A program made the position numbers and the translations under genes. The notes beneath the pieces were generated by a model, which was not told the DNA's origin, searched no databases, and saw only the letters and a list, made by a program, of their open reading frames with translations. Positions 57,470 to 64,000 of a stretch of 64,000 nucleotides of DNA are shown here, one piece after another; position 1 is the first letter of the stretch, and each line of letters starts with the position of its first letter. Location: the NCBI GenBank assembly GCA_963969365.1, contig OZ017755.1, positions 744,001-808,000 of the forward strand. The letters are read 5' to 3'. This stretch comes from Asterochloris sp. CNOR1 (taxonomy: Eukaryota > Chlorophyta > Trebouxiophyceae > Trebouxiales > Trebouxiaceae).

Positions 57470-60188
57470 ATGACCACCAACGGAATGGGCCCGGCTCTCA
57501 ACGGCACGGCCTCTGCTCCGGTGGCACAGGCCTTTGGTCATGGGGGGCTCGCAATGGGTGCCAACACTAAAGACACAACAGCTGCAGGCGTGCCATCAGG
57601 TAGTGTGCAGAAGAAGAGCCTTTCTGCCTTATCATGCATGCCGCTTTAAGCCGCTCCCTCCATGAGACCACTGGCAAACCTGCCTGTGAACTCATGCCAG
57701 CTGTTTTCAGTTGGCACCTCTTGATGCAGGCACTGGAATGCGGACAGGTCTTGCAGATGGGAGGCCCGCCGGGCTCACAGGCAGGTCCCCTCCCATGTCT
57801 TGCTGGTGCATGCAGCCCAACATCCAGGGGAAGTCGCCACATTCATGCTATTCCATGCAGGCAAGATGGAAGGCAAGCTGGACTACGACAGGACGCTGGA
57901 TCAGCAGGGTGAGAACACTCTGTCAGCTGAGGGCCAAGGCCGCACTGGAGGTGGCGACTTGCTCTCTAGGGTGCTGGGGCAGGGAGCCTTGGACAATAAC
58001 GTTCAACAGGCAAGCACAGCACCGTTGCCTGCTGCATATGCAAGCAGGTTCAGGCCAGCTGCAACCTCCTGCAAAAGATGCTAGATGCTGCCCTGACTAA
58101 TCACGCCAGGATGCAGGGGCTGCCGTCGTGATTTTGTGGCCATCCCGTCTGCAGGGTGTGAATGGAGCCCCTGTGGCGTCTGCCTTTGGGCATGGAGGGC
58201 TTGCCATGGGAGGAAACACTGAAAACACTCAGGCGTCTGGCGTGCCATCAGGTACAGCATGTTTACCATCATAGTAAATTCTCTGCCTGCTGTGCGCTGC
58301 AGCCCAAACTGCATTCGGCTGCTTGTGCTGCAAGACACGTGCCCGCTGCTGCTGTGCAGACGCCAGCCCTTGACTGAATCCACCTGGCTGGAATGAGCCT
58401 TGCATGACTCACAGTCATGCAGCCATAGGGGCTCAGGCCGACATGGTGGCACGCAGGTGTACACACAACCACCTGCTGAGCCCCTGCTGTCACAGGTGCA
58501 CAGGCTTGATATGCTCGTGCATGCATAGGCGCAACACACCCACTGAGCCTGCTGCTGCTGATGTGCAGACACATGATCTGCACAGGCTCCTGTTGGCCTG
58601 CGCATGCGAAATGCATTCTCAATGCTGCTGTGAAACGCAATGGCTTTGCTGGCATCGCACTTTCGCGCATGTGGGGCACAGCACACCTGATCAGCCTGCC
58701 ACTCTGGCTGCTGGGCAGGCGCTAGCGCCCCTGCAGGCATGGCTGGCGAGGCACATCTAAGTGCCCTTTCAACATGTGCACTGAGCCTGTTGCTGTGCAG
58801 GCACTGGCGCCCGCATTGGCGTGGCAGAAGGGCGCCCCGCAGGCCTGACTGGGAAGATGGAGGGCGGCCTGGACTATGACCGCAGCCAGAGCGAGGTGGG
58901 GCAGAACACCCTCAAGGCGGAGGCCCACGGCAACAGGGGGCACGGGCCTCTGCTCAGCCAGGTCACAGGCGGGCGTCCCGGCATGCTGGGCGACAATGTG
59001 GACCCTGGAGCCTCTGCAGTGCACCAGGTGGGTCTGCTGCTGGCTGCTCTACTACACACAGGGAACAGCCCACAGCTGCCCAGCAACTTGCTGTGCCTCA
59101 AAACAGGCCAGCCCACTACCCTTGCGCCTGGCAGCTGTACCTCGCCTGGCTGCTGAGCCCCACAAGCAAGCAACCACTCCTGCTGCACGCACACAATGGG
59201 CAGCTTGCACATGCGGCATGCAACCCTCTGTGGCCTGCATCATCAATGGGGGCAGCTCAGCCTAGAGCCTCTGCGGTAGAGCGAGTGGCCTGCTGTTGTC
59301 CACCAGGCACCAGCAAGCAGCCTGTGCATACACCACCTGCTACAAGCAGCGCACCTCCACATTGGGGACTCATCTGCGTCCTGCTCTGTGCCATCAGACA
59401 TGACCTGCCCTTTCCCCAGGTGGCCTGCCGAGCTGCTCAACATGCACATGCGCAGCTGGCCATCTCTGGCCTCTGCCAGAGTTTCCACTGACACATGTGC
59501 ACTGCTTGCAGACTACTGGCGGTGGCTACGGTGCAGCGCCCACCCTTGTTGCAGCTGGCGGGGTGCCCACCACTGGCGTGGCCCACCATGGCCCCATCTC
59601 TGGCACAGTCCCCAGCGGCCCTGCTTTCCAGGGTCACCAGGCGGCCACCGGTGCTGCGGCTGGCGGGGTGCCCGCCGCTGGCGTGGCCCACCATGGCCCC
59701 ATCTCTGGCAGCGGCCCTGCTTCCCAGGGTCACCAGGCGGCCACCGGTGCTGCGGCTGGCGGGGTGCCCGCCGCTGGCGTGGCCCACCATGGCCCCATCT
59801 CTGGCACAGTCCCCAGCGGCCCTGCTTTCCAGGGAGACCAGGTGGCCCCCAACTACCCATCAGGCACCAGCCGGCACTCAGCCATACCTGACAGCCTCCC
59901 CGGGAACCAGACTGCAGGAGGCAGTGATGTGGCGGCGGGAGGCCTCACCGGGCGCAGCACCCACCAAACTGGCGCCGGCATCGGCCAGAGCTCTGGGGCC
60001 GTGTTGGGTGGCAGCAATGTGGCAATGCCCGGCGCCAATGCAGGTGTACATCTTCATGCAGTGTCTGCAGACATGCCCATCATCATTTCAGCACTTTGCC
60101 CCTGGCTGCTGCAGGCAGGGAAGTGCCACACTTTGGGTCTGCAGTGGGCCCAGCGGGAGCTGCTGGCAGCCACGGCACACTGGAGTGA
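57470..60188 (+). CDS. Gly/His-rich modular repeat protein, unknown function
   Basis: Exons 57470-57599, 57861-58009, 58155-58251, 58801-59027, 59512-60043 and 60115-60188 join in frame, giving 402 residues with no Cys-rich or catalytic domain. Exons 1+2 and 3+4 are an internal duplication. Exons 1 and 3 share APVAxAFGHGGLAMGxNT and ASGVPSG- or AAGVPSG-like ends. Exons 2 and 4 share GKMEGxLDYDR, GxNTL, then LLSxV and DNV. Exon 5 holds three units of about 32-35 residues beginning GGVPxxGVAHHGPISG. The intron after exon 2 starts with GC (CAG|GCAAGC). The composition (Gly, Ala, Ser, His, few hydrophobics) suggests a disordered, hydrophilin-like protein; a role in desiccation or extracellular matrix would be a guess. 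No signal peptide. Confidence 0.8.
59557..59850 (+). repeat. Three tandem ~100-bp coding repeats
   Basis: Near-identical units coding GGVPxxGVAHHGPISG followed by a Pro/Ser/Gly spacer; the middle unit is about 9 bp shorter. High GC leaves frames on both strands open, producing shadow frames. Recent expansion or recombination is likely. Confidence 0.9.
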
Positions 60189-60405
60189 TCATGACAGAAC
60201 CCACACCCCTGCGATCGAAAAGGCCAGCTACAAACGTACATGTCCTTCCCAGACCGGAGTATGCTCCTGTCTTTCCTTTCAAGAACTCATTCTAGTGTCC
60301 CGAACTGTTGCTGTGCCCAGCATTGAGGAAGCCTATCATGAAGTATATGGGTATCGGATCAGATAGGGTGCCCGATCGCATGCAACATCAACAGCGTGGT
60401 GTGTG

Positions 60406-61939
60406 ATGCCCAGAGTGTCATGCGGAGGCTGTAAATGTGATACGCATAGGCAATTTTCAGTCCTGGCCTCTCGAAACGGTAGCAAAAAGCCCAAGCCACT
60501 ACAAGTACCGTACATTGAAGTGACACCCCCTCTGCTGAAACCTCCCAAAAGGAGGCGTGTGACAGGTATGACCTGCTGTTAGCATCTTGTTCTAGCTATC
60601 AATTATGCATCTCAGGATAAGCCTTTGTGCTGCAGCTGTGGAGCAACACCGTAGTGACATTGACAGTAGCAGCACGTTCCACTCACAGAGGGGCAGCAAG
60701 ATTCTGCTGGTGGCCGCATGCGCCCTCATCCGGGGAGACAAGGTGCTGTGTGCACAGCGACCTGCTGGGAAGCGCAGAGGAGGTGAGCCCTGGCTTTTCA
60801 TGTATGGCAGGACAACTCGAAAAAGACTGCTGTGCCAGTAACCTCACCAGTGACCCGATGCCCATGGTGCATGTCACACGTGCTGGGACCCAGCTGCTGA
60901 GGTCATGAAGGGTCAAGACGCTTTGCCACAATATGCTGAGTTCATTGCAGCACCCAGCAGTCTGCAAATCAGCCCTGCAGGGGACGGGCCTGCCCTGCTT
61001 TGCAGGGACCTGCACCTCACCCTCCTCATCACGAATCCCTCTGCACAGGTGGTACGCTTGTTTGGGCAGCAGGACAGCCCAGGCAATTCTTGAAGCCCAG
61101 GCCACCCAGAGCCCTGCCTGCTGCTGCAGGGTAGCGGGTGCTTCACATTTTGCAAGGGCATACTGCCAAGGCCCATGCACATTGCAGGGCAGTGGGAGTT
61201 TCCTGGCGGCAAGATCGAAAGGAAAGAGAATCCTGAGGAAGCCCTGTCTCGGGAGCTGAGGGAAGAGCTGGGCATCACCACTGAGGTCAAGGACCTGCTA
61301 CCCTTGACATTTGCCTCTATGAGCGATGGCGAGGAGGGCAGTCGGCACCTACTCATGCCTCTGTATGGTGAGCATCATCTTGTGAAAGCTGTTGCTGCAG
61401 GATGTGCCTGCAACACCCTGATGTTTGCCTCGTGCTTGCAGCCAGCACTAAGTTCCATCCAAGGTGACCAGCTTGACGTGCGTGTGCCCTGCACACTCTG
61501 CACTGGAGGCCTGCTCTTCTTTGCAACGAGGAAGGCAGCAGGCATCTGTTCCTTTAGGGTGACTTGCCTGCCACAACATGCACAGTCAGACCTTCTAAGG
61601 GCCTCCTCAGGAGCTCCTTGCCGCTATCTGGACATCAGCACTTGTCTCAGCAGGCTGTTGTTGCTTTGCATTGCTGGCACCCAGCAACTGTGCTTCATGC
61701 GGGGTATGCCCAGAACGTTGCATGCCCCTTCATCTCCTATGCAGCATTGCATGTTTCCAGGACTTTTGCATGTCTGCCCTGCAGTTTGCCGGCGCTGGGG
61801 AAATGAGCCAAGAGGACTTGAGAATCAGGCACTGCGCTGGGAGACGGCAGACACCCTGCCTGAACTGAATTGGGTGAACGCAGACCAGCCTCTAATACAT
61901 CGAGTGCAGTGTGTCCTTCGTGGAGAGCTGCTTCCCTAA
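60406..61939 (+). CDS. Nudix hydrolase, MutT-like (probable 8-oxo-dGTP or related nucleotide pyrophosphatase)
   Basis: Exons 60406-60565, 60636-60782, 61188-61367 and 61785-61939 all join in phase 1, giving 213 residues. Exon 2 opens the fold (ILLVAACALIRGDKVLCAQR). Exon 3 holds a complete Nudix box (G-x5-E-x7-REL-x-EE-x-GI) preceded by WEFPGGK, the MutT signature that binds metal and cleaves a pyrophosphate bond. Exon 4 encodes the C-terminal half (LRWETADTLPELNWVNADQP), where LNWVNAD matches the conserved end of MutT proteins. The ~50-residue N-terminal extension includes KPPKRRR, possibly for nuclear or organelle targeting. A sanitising role for oxidised nucleotides is the usual inference; exact substrate unknown. 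Confidence 0.9.
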
Positions 61940-62083
61940 CACGCAGCAACCGCGCTGAAGGCTGCTGAATGCAGCCATGCGTTGACAAAATTTTGAGTGA
62001 TCAGACTCTTGACTACTGAGCAGGGCGCGCAGAGAAGAACAAATCCATGTGCACCATTATTTTGAGATTGAACTGACTGGCAG

Positions 62084-63709
62084 TCACTGTTTCAATCTCT
62101 CCTCGGCAAGTTCGCGAGCCTTGTCCATTGCCTCCTGTATTTTGTCAACGTTTGGACCCTGCCCCTGGGCACCTGTCGGCTTGCCACCACCCTTGCCTCC
62201 CAGGACCTGCATGCATGCAGTCCAGATGCTGAAGGTGTGCATAGGCTTGGAATGTGATTGCCCACTGCAGTGCAACACAGCGCAGCCCAGCCAGGGGAGT
62301 CAACAACATACCGAAAGCTTGCGCAAATGGTGTGCACAGCCTTTTTTTTGACAGGCATCACACGCTTCAGCTTGTTAGTCTGGCAGGCAGCAGGCCTTGT
62401 TTCGTGAAGCTCTCTGGCAGGCTCACAGAAGACGCCAAGACAGCAGGCTCCACCCACCTCAAGGACTGGCTTGGCCCATGCTCCTGCGTTTAGCTTGCTG
62501 CTCAGGCTCTCAGGGACACCAGCATACAAGAGTGCCTTGCCCTTGCCTGCAGTTTACAGCAGCAAATTTATGAGCACCAGCCATAGGTCAGCACCTAGCA
62601 GGCCGCCCTAAGACGCATGGGGCAGTTCTGCATGGGCCATAGCCTGGCATTTCTGAGGCCGACTCCATGAGTATCCAGGCTGCTGATTGCTGACAGATAG
62701 CCCTGCAACCTCAGCAACAGGCGGCTGCGTACTGACCTTGATCCACCGAGAAGATGGCCAGGGGCAGCCCCGGGTGCTCCTTCTGCACTGCGTTCCAGGC
62801 CTCCTGCATCGCCTTGACGTCCAGCCCCTCTGGCAGCTGCAGGACAGCGCAGGACAGGTCTCAGCATGCCTGACATGGCTGCCCTGGCAGGTAAGACCCA
62901 GCCAGACAGTGCAGGTACCTCCCTACGGTGCAACCATGCAGGCACTCTCCATGTGTGTTGCAGCCTCAGCGTGTTTGGCCTGGCTCCTCCGGCGTGCAAT
63001 ACGAGGCAGCATCACAGCACCTTGCACGCTCCCACGCAACATTGGAGTAAGGCCTGTAACTGCCGTCGCCAAGCTATGTGCCACAACCAGACAAGCAGAC
63101 CTGATACCTGTCTGACTGCTGACCTGCAGCATGCATGGTCCCTGACCACCGGCCGTGCAGGCACCGCTATGCTTGTCACCACAAGCCAGAGAGTCGCTCT
63201 GCAAGATCCAGTATCAAAGAAGCCACCCTGCCAAGTCAACGTGCCCCTGGTCTCACCTGCAGCACAACTGCCTGCTTCCCGCTGGCTGCGCAGGCAGCAG
63301 CCTCCTGCAGGGCCAGCTCCTGTGCCCGCGCCTTGTTCTGGGAGGCCACCTGCACACAAACCACTCTTGTTGACATCCCCAAAGCATTCTGGCAAACTGA
63401 CTGCGCTCTGGCACCTCACCTCACAGCCGTGAACAGTGATGTTCTAATATGTGATGCTGCAGGTGTCCAAAACCTTGCCAGGAAGACTCCCTTCCCAAGA
63501 CATGTGTATGGCACGTGCAGCCCATCTCAGCATCCCAAAGGAAGTCTGCCACTTGCTGGGGCTTGCCTTCCAGCAGATTGCAGCATCGCCAGAAACACAA
63601 GGACAAACCTCACCTGCCGCTGCCAGCCCATGAGACGCTTGATCTCGCCCTCTAGCTTATGCCTCAGGTTGGCCTTCTGAGGAGCAGGGATGACGGCTGT
63701 GGCCAGAGC
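62084..63709 (-). CDS. alaS: Alanyl-tRNA synthetase, C-terminal part (runs off window)
   Basis: Charges tRNA-Ala. Supported exons, in transcript order: 63614-63709, 63257-63349, 62737-62836, 62458-62546 and 62084-62206 (stop). Phases agree throughout. The products match the C-terminal region: VIPAPQKANLRHKLEGEIKR (coiled coil), then VASQNKARAQEL, LPEGLDVKAMQEAWNAV, LAIFSVDQGKGKALLYAGVP, and the final C-Ala/DHHA1 element VLGGKGGGKPTGAQGQG with DKIQEAMDKARELAEERLKQ. The GGKGGG loop is diagnostic. The catalytic and editing domains must lie beyond position 64000; sequence at 63800-63990 probably contains another exon (LLHSAPALLRP, LLLRLQAVAPAL) that I could not delimit. Location (cytosol or organelle) cannot be told from this part. 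It is convergent with the Nudix gene, 144 bp away. Confidence 0.9.
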
Positions 63710-64000
63710 CTGCAGGCAGAACAGCTGGACCTTGGATCAGCTGGTGATACAGAGGCACTGTTGTACCTGCAGATGGCTGGCCCAGCCTTGGGCTCAGGTC
63801 AGCTCTCTGGACTGCTGCAAACAAAGCCTGCAGGCACTCTCAGGCTCAGCACAGCCATCTGCGCTTCAGGGACCAGAGCTGCAGGGTCAAGTGCTGGAGC
63901 AACAGCCTGCAGGCGCAGGAGCAGCTCAGATGGTCTCAAAAGTGCTGGGGCACTGTGCAACAAACTTGTTAGCGGTGGCCACATAGCACCCTGAGCTCAG

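Noticed and set aside
59495-60295. Long open frames in other phases and on the minus strand over the Gly-rich repeats
   Set aside because: Caused by the GC-rich tandem repeats; only one frame joins the flanking exons in phase.
1-64000. Very frequent CTGCAG as a possible regulatory or phage-like signal
   Set aside because: It coincides with 3' splice acceptors and with CTG/CAG-rich codon use; no spacing pattern suggests another role.
1-64000. CRISPR array, prokaryotic operon or transposon open frame
   Set aside because: No spaced direct-repeat array, no reverse transcriptase or transposase motif and no terminal inverted repeats seen; genes are intron-rich.

Overview
This window looks like nuclear DNA of a green alga (a chlorophyte). 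Several clear genes are split into many short exons by canonical introns (GT donors, mostly CTGCAG acceptors), and a few introns start with GC. The recognisable genes fit a photosynthetic eukaryote: a plastid-type 4-alpha-glucanotransferase (DPE1) with a transit-peptide-like N terminus, the glutaminase subunit of vitamin B6 synthesis (PDX2), a GATA factor with the 18-residue plant-type finger loop, a U-box protein and alanyl-tRNA synthetase. TGTAA, the usual green-algal polyadenylation signal, lies shortly after two stop codons. The species cannot be named from this sequence.

Layout, left to right. 1-6.3 kb (+): an unrecognised multi-exon gene with a 1.34-kb tandem duplication. 6.9-19.4 kb (-): an atypical protein kinase at 6.9-9.9 kb, preceded by a five-copy array of duplicated exons (12.0-14.1 kb), a coiled-coil exon, hydrophobic repeated modules (15-18.6 kb) and a first exon with a signal anchor at 19.36 kb; this may be one long gene or several. 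19.8-21.4 kb (+): a glyoxalase-family gene with a one-base frameshift. 22.5-29.3 kb (+): DPE1, resolved into 11 exons. 29.6-31.5 kb (-): PDX2, four exons. 31.6-33.3 kb (+): a four-exon gene of unknown function, head to head with PDX2. 34.1-35.8 kb (-): a weakly supported gene. 36.0-38.8 kb (+): the GATA factor. 39.2-51.8 kb (-): a very large helical protein ending in a U-box. 53.3-55.4 kb (-): a CmcJ/AsaB-like protein, eight exons. 56.4 kb (-): a tRNA gene. 57.5-60.2 kb (+): a Gly-rich modular protein. 60.4-61.9 kb (+): a Nudix hydrolase. 62.1-64 kb (-): the 3' part of alanyl-tRNA synthetase, running off the window.

The genes do not form a pathway; this is ordinary eukaryotic gene packing, with several convergent and divergent pairs. 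The most striking feature is structural. Introns and flanks repeatedly carry degenerate tandem copies ('echoes') of the neighbouring exon, typically 60-120 bp away and sometimes 300-450 bp. I see this in DPE1, PDX2, the U-box gene and the first gene. Larger versions (whole exons, exon pairs, a 1.34-kb block) occur in the kinase-region array, the Gly-rich gene and the first gene. This suggests that local tandem duplication of exon-bearing DNA is a dominant force shaping introns and proteins in this genome. All exon joins given here come from reading-frame and splice-site consistency only; no transcript evidence was available.
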